A stretch of 64,000 nt of DNA from Streptomyces sp. NBC_01716 (GCF_036248275.1 NZ_CP109181.1:1984001-2048000); one strand, 5' to 3'. Positions 33,846 to 43,455 are shown, counted from the first letter of the stretch. Translations and numbers: made by a program. The notes: generated by a model from the letters alone, not told the origin.

Positions 33846-34218
33846 CGGTAACCTCCATCTCTCTCAGCAACGCGTGGAATCTCTGCCAAGCCGCACGGCA
33901 GGTCGAGTGCCGTTCGTAGGGGCGCGCCGAGACGGCGACCACGCCGCCGCCGGCGTCACGTAATAACCACATCCAGCCGTTGCCCCCCGCCGTGTGCTGA
34001 ACGGCGCCCGCGAGTTCCGCGCGACTGCGGCACAGCGTCTCGAAGGCGCTGCGGCACTGGCCGTACTCGCCGAACGGCTCCGCGGAGACCGCGACCACCC
34101 GGCCGTTCTGCGCGACCACCCGCCAGCTGTACGCCCCGTCCGCATCGACGTCTATCCGGCAACGGGCCCCTCCCGCGTCCGGTCTGTCGCCACCGTCCAT
34201 GCCACCGGTGTCCGTCAT
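33832..34218 (-). CDS. DUF1508/YegP-like two-repeat protein
   Basis: This small cytosolic protein of 128 aa carries two similar units, each with a SWRVVAQNGRVVAVSAEPFGEYGQCRSAF-type pattern (the second being WMWLLRDAGGGVVAVSARPYERHSTCRAAW). This is the beta-beta-beta-alpha unit of DUF1508/YegP proteins, whose role is unknown. ATG 34218 is taken as the start; GTG 34230 is possible. The gene lies inside a 15-bp inverted repeat 500 bp across. Confidence 0.7.
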   Translation of the reverse strand: MTDTGGMDGGDRPDAGGARCRIDVDADGAYSWRVVAQNGRVVAVSAEPFGEYGQCRSAFETLCRSRAELAGAVQHTAGGNGWMWLLRDAGGGVVAVSARPYERHSTCRAAWQRFHALLREMEVTGSCP

Positions 34219-34330
34219 GTCAGTCCCCACCCCCGCCGCCCCATCGGAGAGCGGGGCGGCAGGCGCAATTTATTGAGACGGACGTGACAGCGGACGCCAT
34301 AAACCCGACAACGCTGTCGAGTTTCATGAC

Positions 34331-34345
34331 GAAGTTGCCCTTAGG
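34331..34345. repeat. Right arm of the 15-bp inverted repeat
   Basis: GAAGTTGCCCTTAGG pairs with 33831-33845. Homology stops exactly at the arm ends on both sides. Confidence 0.85.
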
Positions 34346-34459
34346 CCGCTCGCAGTACACCGGAAGCAAGCCCTTTCTCCCGTCCGGGGCAAGCGAGTTG
34401 GGCTCCCGGGTCGGTCCGCGGCGGGCCATGTGGATGCCTGAGGCAACACCCCGCCAACT

Positions 34460-34475
34460 TCTACAGTGTTGTAGA
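34460..34475. promoter_or_regulatory. Inverted repeat in the terD promoter region
   Basis: TCTACA-gtgt-TGTAGA is a 6-bp inverted repeat 52 bp before the terD start, in a locally AT-rich spot that also provides TACAGT as a -10 match. It is a candidate operator. Confidence 0.4.
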
Positions 34476-34526
34476 TTTTGAAGGGTCCACATGTGTGAGC
34501 ACACCATCGAGCACCAGGAGAAGATC

Positions 34527-35102
34527 GTGGGAGTTTCCCTCTCCAAAGGCGGCAACGTTTCGCTCAGCAAGGAGGCCCCGGGCCTGACGGCGGTGCTCAT
34601 CGGCCTGGGCTGGGACGCACGCAGCACGACCGGCGCCGACTTCGACCTCGACGCGAGCGCGCTGCTGGTCAAGGCGGACGGCAAGGTCCCCTCGGACCAG
34701 CACTTCATCTTCTACAACAACCTGAAGAGCCCCGACGGTTCGGTCGAGCACACCGGTGACAACCTCACCGGTGAGGGCGAGGGCGACGACGAGTCGGTGA
34801 AGGTCAACCTGGCGGGTGTCCCGGCCGAGGTCGACAAGATCGTCTTCCCGGTCTCCATCCATGAGGCGGAGTCGCGCGGCCAGAGCTTCGGCCAGGTCCG
34901 CAACGCGTTCATCCGCGTGGTGAACCAGGACGGCGGCGCCGAACTCGCGCGCTACGACCTCACGGAGGACGCCTCGACGGAGACCGCGATGGTCTTCGGC
35001 GAGCTGTACCGCAACGGCGCGGAGTGGAAGTTCCGCGCGGTGGGCCAGGGTTACGCCTCCGGTCTCTCCGGCATCGCCTCCGACTTCGGCGTCGGCGTCT
35101 GA
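34527..35102 (+). CDS. terD: TerD-family stress protein
   Basis: The protein is 191 aa, the standard TerD length, beginning [22 protein letters not shown] after GTG 34527 with AGGAG 6 nt upstream. It has [10 protein letters not shown] and the Ca-binding acidic clusters, [24 protein letters not shown] and [23 protein letters not shown]. TerD proteins are abundant calcium-binding cytosolic proteins tied to tellurite and cell-envelope stress and to normal differentiation in Streptomyces. A longer in-frame start upstream (ATG 34491) lacks the family N-terminus. Confidence 0.95.
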   Translation: MGVSLSKGGNVSLSKEAPGLTAVLIGLGWDARSTTGADFDLDASALLVKADGKVPSDQHFIFYNNLKSPDGSVEHTGDNLTGEGEGDDESVKVNLAGVPAEVDKIVFPVSIHEAESRGQSFGQVRNAFIRVVNQDGGAELARYDLTEDASTETAMVFGELYRNGAEWKFRAVGQGYASGLSGIASDFGVGV

Positions 35103-35108
35103 ACCGGG

Positions 35109-35140
35109 CACGGCCCGCGGCGGCGCTGTCGCGGGCCGTG
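35109..35140 (+). terminator. Terminator after terD
   Basis: CACGGCCCGCG (35109-35119) and CGCGGGCCGTG (35130-35140) form a perfect 11-bp stem 7 bp after the terD stop. Confidence 0.75.
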
Positions 35141-35198
35141 TCCTCCCCCGCGCGACCGCTCACGGATACCCTGGTCGCCGGACTGGGGAGGCGCTGGG

Positions 35199-35666
35199 AT
35201 GAGTTTCCGGCTGGCGGCGTACGCCGTGTGTGTCGAGGACGGGCGGGTGCTGCTCGGCCGCTACGTACCGCCGAAGGGCAAGAGCAACTGGACCCTGCCG
35301 GGCGGGCGGGTCGAGCACGGGGAGGACCCGTTCGACGCGGTGATCCGGGAGGTCGCCGAGGAGACCGGCCACGAGGCGGTGGTCGAGCGCCTGCTCGGCG
35401 TGGACTCCAGGGTGATCCCCGCGGCCGTGGCGCGAGCGGGAGTCGAGCACCAGAATGTCGGCGTCTTCTACCAGGTCCGTATCACCGGCGGGCAGTTGCG
35501 GCCCGAGCCGAACGGTGAGATCGCCGAGTCCGTCTGGACCCCGTTCGCCGACGTCGCCCGGCTGCGCCGGTCGTCGCTGGTCGACGTCGGCCTCGACCTG
35601 GCGCGGACCGCTCCGCCGACCGGCCATGTCGGCCCCGTAGCGGTCGGTGGTCTGATCCAGCACTGA
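35199..35666 (+). CDS. NUDIX hydrolase
   Basis: This is a 155-aa protein with a complete Nudix box: GGRVEHGEDPFDAVIREVAEETG (GX5EX7REUXEEXGU). It hydrolyses nucleoside diphosphate-X compounds; substrate is unpredictable from sequence. ATG 35199 has GGAGG nearby. It is monocistronic, ending at a terminator shared with convergent gudD. Confidence 0.88.
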   Translation: MSFRLAAYAVCVEDGRVLLGRYVPPKGKSNWTLPGGRVEHGEDPFDAVIREVAEETGHEAVVERLLGVDSRVIPAAVARAGVEHQNVGVFYQVRITGGQLRPEPNGEIAESVWTPFADVARLRRSSLVDVGLDLARTAPPTGHVGPVAVGGLIQH

Positions 35667-35688
35667 GGCCGCGTCAGCGGCATCAGCA

Positions 35689-35724
35689 GCGCCGGCGGGG
35701 GCCGTCAGGGGCCGCCGCCGGCGC
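35689..35724. terminator. Bidirectional terminator between NUDIX gene and gudD
   Basis: GCGCCGGCGG (35689-35698) and CCGCCGGCGC (35715-35724) form a 10-bp perfect stem between the convergent stops. Confidence 0.65.
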
Positions 35725-35733
35725 GCGTCCGGC

Positions 35734-37095
35734 TCAGCGCACCAGGCAGGGCCGCTTCGCGTCGAACTCCCAGCCGGGGACGAGATACCGCATTCCTATG
35801 GCGTCGTCGCGCGCGCCCAGCGCCTTCTCCCGGTAGAGCTCGTGGGCCGCGAGGAGGCGGTCCATGTCGATCCGAACGCCGAGGCCCGGCGCGTCGGGGA
35901 CGGCGATCTCGCCGCCGACGATGCGCGGCGGCGCCGTGGTGAGCCGCTCCAGGCCCTCCTGCCAGATCCAGTGCGTGTCAAGGGCGTTGTACGCGCCGGG
36001 CGCGGCGGCCCCGCAGTGGGTCACCATGGCGAGGGAGATGTCGAAGTGGTTGTTGGAGTGACAGCCCCAGGTCAGACCGCTCGCCTCACAGAGCTGCGCG
36101 ACGCGGACCGACCCCTGCATGGTCCAGAAGTGCGGATCGGCGAGGGGTATGGACACCGATTGCAGCGCCAGGGCCTGGGTGAGCTGGCGCCAGTCGGTCG
36201 CGACCATGTTCGTCGCCGTCGGCAGACCGGTGGCGCGGCGGAACTCCGCCAGGATCTCCCGCCCGGAGTAGCCGTCCTCGGCGCCGCAGGGATCCTCCGC
36301 GTAGGCGAGCGTGCCGACCAGCGGCGAGCACAGCGCGACCGCCTCGCGCAGCGACCACGCGCCGTTCGGATCGAGGGTGATCCGGGCCTCCGGGAAGCGT
36401 TCCTTGAGGGCGCGTACCGCCCTGACCTCCTCCGCGCCCGGCAGCACACCGCCCTTGAGCTTGAAGTCCCGGAAGCCGTACAGGTCGTGGGTGGCCTCGG
36501 CCTGGCGGACGATCGCCTCCGGGGTCAGGGCCTCCTCGTGCCGGATGCGGTACCAGTCCTCGGCCGCGCCGGGCTCACGCACGTACTCCAGATCGGTCAG
36601 GCCGGGGTCCCCGACGTAGAAGAGGTAGCCCAGCACCCGCACGGAGTCGCGCTGCTGTCCGTCGCCGAGCAGTGCGGCGACGGGCACGTCCAGGTGCTGC
36701 CCCAGGAGATCGAGGAGCGCCGACTCGACGGCCGTGACGGCGTGCACCGTCGTACGCAGGTCGAAGGTCTGACCGCCCCTGCCTCCCGAGTCCCGGCCCG
36801 CGAACCGGTCCCCGATCTCCCGCAGGACCCGCTTGAAGTCGCCGACCTTCGCGCCGACCACGAGGGATTCGGCGTCCCGCAGGGTCCGCGTGATCTTCTC
36901 CCCGCCCGGCACCTCGCCGAGCCCCGTCCGTCCCTCGGAGTCCTCGATGATCACGACGTTACGGGTGAAGTAGGGCCCGTGCGCGCCGGAGAGGTTCAGC
37001 TCCATGCTGTCCCGGCCGGCCACCGGATAGACGGAGAACGCGGTGACGGTCGGCCGGTTCCGCGGGCTCGTGCTCCTGCTCGTGCTCGTGCTCAT
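35734..37095 (-). CDS. gudD: Glucarate dehydratase (enolase superfamily)
   Basis: This 453-aa enzyme of the mandelate-racemase branch has KLKGG (catalytic Lys of KxK), metal ligands in LDPNG, AEDPCG and NMVATD, and the catalytic His in CHSNNHFD. It dehydrates D-glucarate (or idarate) to 5-dehydro-4-deoxyglucarate. It lies 56 bp downstream of kdgD on the same strand, so the two consecutive pathway enzymes are co-transcribed. ATG 37095 is chosen with AAGGA upstream; a TTG 6 bp before it is possible. Confidence 0.9.
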   Translation of the reverse strand: MSTSTSRSTSPRNRPTVTAFSVYPVAGRDSMELNLSGAHGPYFTRNVVIIEDSEGRTGLGEVPGGEKITRTLRDAESLVVGAKVGDFKRVLREIGDRFAGRDSGGRGGQTFDLRTTVHAVTAVESALLDLLGQHLDVPVAALLGDGQQRDSVRVLGYLFYVGDPGLTDLEYVREPGAAEDWYRIRHEEALTPEAIVRQAEATHDLYGFRDFKLKGGVLPGAEEVRAVRALKERFPEARITLDPNGAWSLREAVALCSPLVGTLAYAEDPCGAEDGYSGREILAEFRRATGLPTATNMVATDWRQLTQALALQSVSIPLADPHFWTMQGSVRVAQLCEASGLTWGCHSNNHFDISLAMVTHCGAAAPGAYNALDTHWIWQEGLERLTTAPPRIVGGEIAVPDAPGLGVRIDMDRLLAAHELYREKALGARDDAIGMRYLVPGWEFDAKRPCLVR

Positions 37096-37151
37096 GGTCA
37101 AGAAATCCTTACGGACGGGGGGCGTTCGGGCACGTCCTCTTCGGGGGGCGT

Positions 37152-38111
37152 TCAGTCTCGTCGTCGTACGGCGCCCACCAGGCTCAGGCCGTCGTCGAGG
37201 ATCTTCTCCAGGTCGGCGAGGTCCGCCGGGCCGGGGTCCATGAGCGGGGCGCGTACGGGACCGACGGGCAGGCCGCGCAGCCGGGCGGCGGCCTTGACCA
37301 GGGCGACGGCGTAGCCCGGCACCCGGTCGCGCAGTTCGACGAACGGTACGTAGAAGCCGCGCAGGAGCGTGTTCATGGTCGCCTCGTCGCCGTCGCGCAG
37401 CGCCGCGAAGAAGGCGTCGGCGATCTCGGGCGCGAAGGCGTGGACGGCGGAGGAGTAGGCGGGGACGCCGACCGTGGCGTACGCGCGCGCCTGGAGCTCG
37501 GCGGTGGCCGCGCCGTTGAAGAAGAGGAAGCCGTCGGGCGCCGCGAGGGTCAGTCGCTGGAGCCGGTCGAGATCGCTGTGGCCGTCCTTGAGGCCGATGA
37601 CCGTGGGGATGTCCGCGATCCGGCGCAGGCCCTCGGGGGTGAAGGTGACCGGGCCGCGCTGGTAGGCGATGAGCGGCAGCCGGGTGCCGGCGGCTATCCG
37701 GCGCAGCTGCTCCACCAGACCGTCCTGGGTGGCCTCGACCAGATAGTGCGGCATCACCAACAGGGCGTCGGCGCCCGCCTCTTCGGCGATCCGGGCGAAC
37801 CGCACCGCCTGTGCCCAGCCGTAGCCGACGCCGACCACCACGGGGAGCCGGCCGTCGGCCACCTCGACGGTGGCCGTGACCACCGCGCGGTACTCGTCCT
37901 CATCCAGCCCGCTGAATTCACCGGTCCCGCAGGCGGCGAAGACCCCACCGGGCCCGGTGGCCAACTGGGCGGCCAGGTACGCCCGGTAGGCCGGCAGGTC
38001 GAGAGCGCCGTCCTCCTGGAAGCTCGTGAGGGGGAAGGACAGGACGCCGCCCGCCATCGCATCACGCAACCGCCGCGTCGCGTCCTCGGTCTCCACACTC
38101 AGCCCTGCCAT
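37152..38111 (-). CDS. kdgD: 5-dehydro-4-deoxyglucarate dehydratase (DapA/KDG family)
   Basis: The protein is 319 aa, a TIM-barrel of the DHDPS family with the Schiff-base Lys in VIGLKDG and catalytic Tyr in LIAYQRGP. The [21 protein letters not shown] segment is diagnostic of glucarate-pathway members. It converts 5-dehydro-4-deoxyglucarate to 2,5-dioxopentanoate with CO2 release, feeding 2-oxoglutarate. It is the first gene of the operon with gudD; no regulator gene is adjacent. Confidence 0.9.
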   Translation of the reverse strand: MAGLSVETEDATRRLRDAMAGGVLSFPLTSFQEDGALDLPAYRAYLAAQLATGPGGVFAACGTGEFSGLDEDEYRAVVTATVEVADGRLPVVVGVGYGWAQAVRFARIAEEAGADALLVMPHYLVEATQDGLVEQLRRIAAGTRLPLIAYQRGPVTFTPEGLRRIADIPTVIGLKDGHSDLDRLQRLTLAAPDGFLFFNGAATAELQARAYATVGVPAYSSAVHAFAPEIADAFFAALRDGDEATMNTLLRGFYVPFVELRDRVPGYAVALVKAAARLRGLPVGPVRAPLMDPGPADLADLEKILDDGLSLVGAVRRRD

Positions 38112-38139
38112 CAGTCCGGCCCCGCTTTCTCTTATGAAT

Positions 38140-38189
38140 ACTGTCCACGTATGAGAACTCAGGTTAGAACCATGAACAGGACAGGTCAA
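38140..38189 (-). promoter_or_regulatory. Promoter and possible operator of the glucarate operon
   Basis: On the minus strand TTGACC (38184-38189), a 17-bp spacer and TAACCT (38161-38166) make a good vegetative promoter. Just downstream, ATAC and GTAT arms 7 bp apart (about 38140-38155) form a possible repressor site overlapping the transcript start. Confidence 0.55.
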
Positions 38190-38247
38190 TGGGTCCACCC
38201 GGCCCGGATCGGTCGCCCCGCTCAAGTGGCCCCTCGCGCGGGGGACT

Positions 38248-39669
38248 TCACGGCAGCAGTGGGTCGTCGGCGAGCGTGAGGACAGCCTGCCCCGCGAGGC
38301 CGAGCGCCAGGGAGAGCGCGGCTGCCACATAGGCGGTGACGGCCGCCGACCGTCCTAGTACCGCGTGCGCGGCGGCGGGCGCGGCGTCGGCGGTGACGAA
38401 CAGCGGGCCGAGCCAGCGCAGGTAGTAGAAGAGCGACGCCACGGTGTTGGCGACGGCCAGTGCGGCGAGCCAGGTGTGACCGCCGTCGACACTCGCGCTG
38501 AAGACCTCCAGTTTGCCGAGGAAGACGCCGGTGGGCGGGGTGCCGACCAGACCGAGGAGGCAGACGACGAGTACGGCCGCGAGGCCGGGGCGCGAGCGGG
38601 CCAGACCGCGGTAGTCGGCGAGGGAACGGGCCCGGGGAAGTTCGGTGACGACGGCGAAGGCGCCGAGGTTGGTGACGGTGTAGGCGGCCAGATAGAACAG
38701 CAGGCTCTGCTGGGCGAGTTCACTGCGGGTGGCGACGGCGGGAGCCATCAGGAGGTAGCCGACCTGGCTGATGGTGGAGTAGGCGAGAAGCCGTTTGACG
38801 GAGGTCTGGAAGAACGCCGCCAGGTTTCCCAGGGTCATGGTGGCGGCGGCGACAACCGCCAGCAGCAGCGGCCAGTTGACGTCCGTGCCGGCCAGTGCCT
38901 GGTGGAGCAGGCGGTACGCGGCGATCAGCCCGCCGATCTTGGGGAGGGTGGTGACGTAGGCGGCGACCGGCGCGAGAGCTCCGTCGCTGACGTCGGGCAC
39001 CCAGAAGTGGGCGGGTACGGCACCGATCTTGAAGAAGAGACCGGCCAGGACGCCGACGAGACTGACGGCGACGAGTCCGTAACCGGCCCCGGGCAGGGCC
39101 CTGTTGAGCCCGCCGTAGCCGGTCGCGTGGCCGGCGCCGTACAGCAGCGCCGTACCGGCGAGCATGGTGGTACCGAGCAGTGCGCCCAACAGGTAGTACT
39201 TCAGGGCGGCTTCGGTACCCCGCGCGTCCTTGGCGAAGGCGGCGAGCGCGTACGCGGGCACACTGGCCAGCAGATAGCCGGCGAACAGCATGAGCAGATC
39301 GTTGGCGCCCGTCATGGCGAGAGTGCCCGCGCCCGACATCAGCAGCAGGACCCAGTACTCGGTTTCGCGCGGGTGGTTCCGTACGGTCTCCACGGACATG
39401 CCGATGACCAGCAGCAGGGCGGTGAGGACGGTCAGCCGCCCGATGCCGGTGGCGGTGTCGACCGCGAACGCGGCGGAGAAGACTGTCTGTTCGCGGCCGG
39501 TGGCCATGGTGACGGCGGTGGCGGTCAGACCGGCCGTACACGCGGTGGCGGCGAGCGCGGCGACGATCCACTGGCGCCGGCGGGGCAGCCAGGAGCCGGT
39601 GAGGAGGCCGATGACGGCGGCGCCCAGGAGCGCGAGTTCGGGGATGAGGGCGGTGAGGTTCTGGTTCAC
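38248..39669 (-). CDS. nuoN: NADH-quinone oxidoreductase subunit N (second cluster)
   Basis: The protein is 473 aa with about 14 membrane helices, of the antiporter-like subunit family: key Lys in FFKIGAVPAHFWVPDVSDGA, the LLAYSTISQVGYLLM segment, and Glu in the first half. It forms part of the proton-pumping membrane arm. It is the last gene of the operon, with GTG 39669 overlapping the nuoM stop (GTGA). Confidence 0.9.
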   Translation of the reverse strand: MNQNLTALIPELALLGAAVIGLLTGSWLPRRRQWIVAALAATACTAGLTATAVTMATGREQTVFSAAFAVDTATGIGRLTVLTALLLVIGMSVETVRNHPRETEYWVLLLMSGAGTLAMTGANDLLMLFAGYLLASVPAYALAAFAKDARGTEAALKYYLLGALLGTTMLAGTALLYGAGHATGYGGLNRALPGAGYGLVAVSLVGVLAGLFFKIGAVPAHFWVPDVSDGALAPVAAYVTTLPKIGGLIAAYRLLHQALAGTDVNWPLLLAVVAAATMTLGNLAAFFQTSVKRLLAYSTISQVGYLLMAPAVATRSELAQQSLLFYLAAYTVTNLGAFAVVTELPRARSLADYRGLARSRPGLAAVLVVCLLGLVGTPPTGVFLGKLEVFSASVDGGHTWLAALAVANTVASLFYYLRWLGPLFVTADAAPAAAHAVLGRSAAVTAYVAAALSLALGLAGQAVLTLADDPLLP

Positions 39670-41171
39670 CGCGCGACCAGTCCGGTCAGGGTGCGGCCGG
39701 CCGGTTCGATGACGTCGAGCAGCCAGCGTGGCGCGACGCCGATCACCAGGGCCACGGCGAGCAGGATCACCGTCGGCCACGCCTCGGTGCCTCTGAGGTC
39801 CGCGACGCCGCCGGCGGGCATGGCCCCGGGCAGTCGCGGCGTACCGAGGAACACGCGCCGCAGCGCGGTCAGGAACAGGGCCGCGGTGATCACGATGCCG
39901 GTCAGGGCGACGGCGGTGGCGATCGTCTGGGAGGCCAGGCTGCCGGTGAAGATCTGGAACTCGGCGATGAATCCGGAGAAACCGGGGATACCGAGGGCGG
40001 CGAACGCGGCGACGGCCGTGACCGCCGCGAAACGGGGTGTGTGGGCGGCCAGGCCCGAGTACGCGTCCATGGCGTACGTACGGCCGCGGTCGTACAGCAC
40101 CCCGGTGAGCAGGAACAGCGCACCGGTGATCAGGCCGTGGCTGACCATCTGGGTGACCGCCCCGGTCACGGCGAGCGAGCGGGCCTGGGCGTCCGTGCCG
40201 GCGAGTGTCCCGGCGGCGCCGACGGCCAGGACGACATAACCCATGTGGTTGACGGAGGTGTACGCGATCATTCGCTTGAAGTCGGTCTGCGCCAGCGCCA
40301 CCAGGGCCCCGTACACCACCGAGACCGCTCCGACGACCACGATGACCAGCGCGTAGTGGCGCCAGCTCCCCGGCAGCAACGGCATCGCGATACGTACGAA
40401 CCCGTAGGTGCCCATCTTCAGCAGCACCCCGGCCAGGATCGCCGAGCCGGTGGCGGGGGCGTCGGTGTGGGCCGGGGGCAGCCAGGTGTGGAACGGCACG
40501 GTCGGGGTCTTGACCGCGAGCCCGGCACCGATGGCCAGCAGCACCAGACCCGCGTAAGTCCCGCGGCCGGCCAGCGGGTTGCTCCTGGTGAGGTCGACGA
40601 TGTCGAAGGTGTGCGGGTCCGCCGCCAGATACAGGCCGATGAAACCGAGCAGCAGGGCGAGGGAGCCGGTGAAGGTGTAGAGGAAGAACTTCAGCGCGGC
40701 GGCGCGGGCGCGTTCGCCGTGGCCCCAGCCGGCGATCACGAAGAACATGCCGACGATCGACAGGTCGAAGTAGACGAAGAACAGGATCAGATCGAGGGCG
40801 ACGAACAGGCCCACACAGACGGTCTGCAGGAAGAGGAAGAGACAGACGTAGGCGCGCACCCGGCGCCGCTCGCGCAGCGAGAAGATTGCGACCGCCAGGA
40901 ACAGCAGACAGGTCAGCGCCACCAGGGGCAGCGACAGCCCGTCCACGCCCACGTGGTAGCCGACACCGGCACCGGGGATCCAGCGCACCCGTTCCTCGTA
41001 CCGCATCCCCGCGCCGGCCTCGAACCCCGCCCACACCGCGACGACCAGGGCCAGCTCGGCGGCTGCGGTGCCGGTCCAGATCCAGAGGTACGCCCTGTCG
41101 GGAAGGGTGCGCGGCAGGAGCAGCAGCACCGCGCACACCAGCAGCGGCAGGAACGTGACGACGCTCAGCAC
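39666..41171 (-). CDS. nuoM: NADH-quinone oxidoreductase subunit M (second cluster)
   Basis: The protein is 501 aa with YHVGVDGLSLPLVALT, FFLYTFTGSLALLLGFIGLY, the pump motif KTPTVPFHTWLPPAHTDAP and FKRMIAYTSVNHMGYV. GTG 41171 sits 6 bp after the nuoL stop codon start, with GTGAGG in the end of nuoL as ribosome-binding site. It is an antiporter-like proton-pumping subunit. Confidence 0.93.
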   Translation of the reverse strand: MLSVVTFLPLLVCAVLLLLPRTLPDRAYLWIWTGTAAAELALVVAVWAGFEAGAGMRYEERVRWIPGAGVGYHVGVDGLSLPLVALTCLLFLAVAIFSLRERRRVRAYVCLFLFLQTVCVGLFVALDLILFFVYFDLSIVGMFFVIAGWGHGERARAAALKFFLYTFTGSLALLLGFIGLYLAADPHTFDIVDLTRSNPLAGRGTYAGLVLLAIGAGLAVKTPTVPFHTWLPPAHTDAPATGSAILAGVLLKMGTYGFVRIAMPLLPGSWRHYALVIVVVGAVSVVYGALVALAQTDFKRMIAYTSVNHMGYVVLAVGAAGTLAGTDAQARSLAVTGAVTQMVSHGLITGALFLLTGVLYDRGRTYAMDAYSGLAAHTPRFAAVTAVAAFAALGIPGFSGFIAEFQIFTGSLASQTIATAVALTGIVITAALFLTALRRVFLGTPRLPGAMPAGGVADLRGTEAWPTVILLAVALVIGVAPRWLLDVIEPAGRTLTGLVAR

Positions 41172-41176
41172 AGGGG

Positions 41177-43153
41177 TTACCTCACCGACAGGATGATCAG
41201 GACGAGCACGGCGAAGCCGGCGGCGGCCTGCGCGTAGTACTGGTGCAGCAGTCCGGTCTGCGGGCGGCGCGCCGCCCGGCCCAGGCTCCGGGCGCCGGAC
41301 GCAATCGCGCGTACGGCCGCGTCGACACCGCCGTCGTCCAGGCGGCGGGCGAGGCGCGCCGCCGCGAGTCCGCCCCGGGCGGTCTGCCGTACGGCGCCGT
41401 CGACGACGCGGTCGTCGAAGACGGCGAGTGCCCTGGCCAGGGCCAGTACGGGGCGGACCAGGGTGAGTTGAGCGGTCCGTTCCAGGAAGAGCCAGTTCCG
41501 GGCGTATCGCACGGCGGCGCGCGGGACAGGCGCGGCCGTGTCTTCGAAGTAGCGCCGTCCGCCTGCAAGGCGGGACTTCGAAGACACGGCCGCGGGACGG
41601 GACGCCCACCACAGGACCAGGCACGCGACAGCGAGGGCGACACCGGCGGACAGGGCGAACTCCCAGGGCTCGGGAGCCTGCTCGCCTTCGGCGCCGAGCA
41701 GGCTTCTGAGCCAGGAGGCGGGCCCCGGCAGGGCCAGTACGCCGAGGACGGCAGCGGCGGAGATGAGCGCGATGAGGGGGACCGGGGTCGTACGGGCGGT
41801 GCGCCGGGTGCCGTGTCGCTCGGCGCCCCGTCGCTCGGTGTCGTCTCCGGCGCCCACGTCGGAGGGGAGCGGGCGGGTGACGTACCAGAGCGCTTTGACG
41901 CTGTAGACGGTGGCGACGGCCGCCGCCGCGAGTCCGACCACGTACAGGCCCGTTCCCTCGCCCCGGGCGGCGGCGAGCACCTCGTCCTTGGCCGCCCACA
42001 GGGACAGGGGCGGCAGCCCGGCGAGGGTCAGCGCGCCGACGGTGAAGGCCACGCCGACCGTCCGACCGGTACGGGCAGCGCCGCGCAGGGCGGGCAGTCG
42101 CTTGGCGCCCAAGGCCGTCAGCCAGGCCCCCGCGGCCAGGAAGAGGCCCGCCTTCGTGGCGGCGTGGGCGACGAGTTGGGTGGTGCCCCCGGCCACGCCG
42201 TGACTGCCGGCGGCCAGCACGACGAATCCGATCTGGGCGCAGGTGGAGGCCGCGAGCAGTTGCTTGAGGTCGGTCTGTGCGGCGGCGACCAGGCCGAGGG
42301 CCAGGGCGGTCACCGCACCGGACCAGGCGACCAGAGGTCCGGCCCAGCCGGTCGTGGCCAGCAGCGGTTGGAGGCGCAGCAGGAGGTAGGCACCGGCCGC
42401 GACCATGGCCGCCGAGTGCAGCAGCGCCGACACCGGGCTGGGGCCCTCCATGGCCCGTGACAGCCAGAAGGAGAACGGCAGTTGGGCGGACTTGCCGAGT
42501 GCGGCCAGGACGATGCCCGCGGTGATCACATGCGGCCAGGGCGCAACGGCCCCCGGCAGGCTGTCGAGACGCAGGGTGGTGACACCCCCGGCCAGGGCGG
42601 CGCCCGCCGCCACGTACATTCCGAGGTCGGCCGTACGGGTCGTCAGGAACGCGACATCGGCGGCGGCCGTCTTGCCGGGCCCCCGCCACCCGTACCCGAT
42701 GAGCGCCCAACTGGTGGCGCCCATCGCCTCCCAGGCCATCAGCAGCGGCGGCAGCGTAGTGGCCGTGACGGTGACGAGCATGGCTCCGGAGAAGACGAGC
42801 ATCAGGCCGAAGAACCGGCCGCGGTTCTCGTCGGGGCCGAACTCCCCCGCGCCGAACTCCCCTGCCGCGAAGGCCAGGACGGCGGTGGTGACGGCGGCGA
42901 CGGTGACCACCATGACCGCGGACAGACCGTCCACCGCCAGCGCCGCGTCCATCCCCGCGAACAGCGGCGCGCTCGCGGCCGGGCGGGTCAGGGCGGCGGC
43001 GACCGCCGCACCGAGCGTCGCCACGGACGCTGTCAACGCGGCGGCGGGGATCAGCCGGTCGTACCGTCGCCCCGTCGCGGTGAGCCCCGTCACGGCGAGC
43101 ACCGCTCCCGCGCCGAGCGGCAGCGTGACCAGCAGCCAGAGCAGCGCGCTCAT
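41177..43153 (-). CDS. nuoL: NADH-quinone oxidoreductase subunit L carrying a MITE-encoded insert
   Basis: The protein is 658 aa with ALAVDGLSAVMVVTV, LLMAWEAMGATSWALIGY, KSAQLPFSFWLSRAMEGPSPVSALLHSA and the C-terminal lateral helix region. Residues ~520-541 (AVSSKSRLAGGRRYFEDTAA) are encoded by the palindromic element at 41531-41594, which keeps the frame open. The insert falls in the poorly conserved loop before the C-terminal helix, so function is probably tolerated. ATG 43153 overlaps the nuoK stop. Confidence 0.9.
   Translation of the reverse strand: MSALLWLLVTLPLGAGAVLAVTGLTATGRRYDRLIPAAALTASVATLGAAVAAALTRPAASAPLFAGMDAALAVDGLSAVMVVTVAAVTTAVLAFAAGEFGAGEFGPDENRGRFFGLMLVFSGAMLVTVTATTLPPLLMAWEAMGATSWALIGYGWRGPGKTAAADVAFLTTRTADLGMYVAAGAALAGGVTTLRLDSLPGAVAPWPHVITAGIVLAALGKSAQLPFSFWLSRAMEGPSPVSALLHSAAMVAAGAYLLLRLQPLLATTGWAGPLVAWSGAVTALALGLVAAAQTDLKQLLAASTCAQIGFVVLAAGSHGVAGGTTQLVAHAATKAGLFLAAGAWLTALGAKRLPALRGAARTGRTVGVAFTVGALTLAGLPPLSLWAAKDEVLAAARGEGTGLYVVGLAAAAVATVYSVKALWYVTRPLPSDVGAGDDTERRGAERHGTRRTARTTPVPLIALISAAAVLGVLALPGPASWLRSLLGAEGEQAPEPWEFALSAGVALAVACLVLWWASRPAAVSSKSRLAGGRRYFEDTAAPVPRAAVRYARNWLFLERTAQLTLVRPVLALARALAVFDDRVVDGAVRQTARGGLAAARLARRLDDGGVDAAVRAIASGARSLGRAARRPQTGLLHQYYAQAAAGFAVLVLIILSVR
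41531..41594. mobile_element. Internally deleted MITE copy inside nuoL
   Basis: CGCGGCCGTGTCTTCGAAGT (41531-41550) and its exact reverse complement (41575-41594) are 20-bp arms around a 24-bp centre. The left arm and centre share GTGT-TT-GAAGTAGCG-CGTCCGCC with the 181-bp element at 9682, and the right end shares GGGACTTC and ACACG. It is thus a short relative of that element, lying in frame within a conserved gene. Confidence 0.78.
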
Positions 43154-43455
43154 CCCTTCAGGTCCTCGGCCATGTCGGTCATGTCGACCTGCCGGGCGCG
43201 GTAGATGGCGGTGGTGACGGCGAAGCCCATGGCCATCTCGACCGCCATCGCCAACACGGCCGCGACGACGATCACTTGTCCGCCGGGGGCGGCCGGGGAG
43301 AGGAAGGACCACAAGTCCGCGGCGGCGACAATGACACCACCGATCATCAGCTCGATCCCCATCATGATCATGACGATGGACTGCTGGGAGAGCGCGCCGT
43401 ACAGCCCGGTCGAGAAGAGTCCGGCGGCGAGGACCAGCAGCAGTTCGAACGTCAT
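43150..43455 (-). CDS. nuoK: NADH-quinone oxidoreductase subunit K (second cluster)
   Basis: The protein is 101 aa with three membrane helices; MMGIELMIGG carries the conserved intramembrane Glu and VEMAMGFAVTTAIYR the second one. ATG 43455 overlaps the nuoJ stop and its own stop overlaps the nuoL start. Confidence 0.92.
   Translation of the reverse strand: MTFELLLVLAAGLFSTGLYGALSQQSIVMIMMGIELMIGGVIVAAADLWSFLSPAAPGGQVIVVAAVLAMAVEMAMGFAVTTAIYRARQVDMTDMAEDLKG

Noticed and set aside
33800..33850. PHO box upstream of pstC
   Set aside because: One GTTCA element is visible, but the required 11-bp direct repeats are not; not listed as a site.
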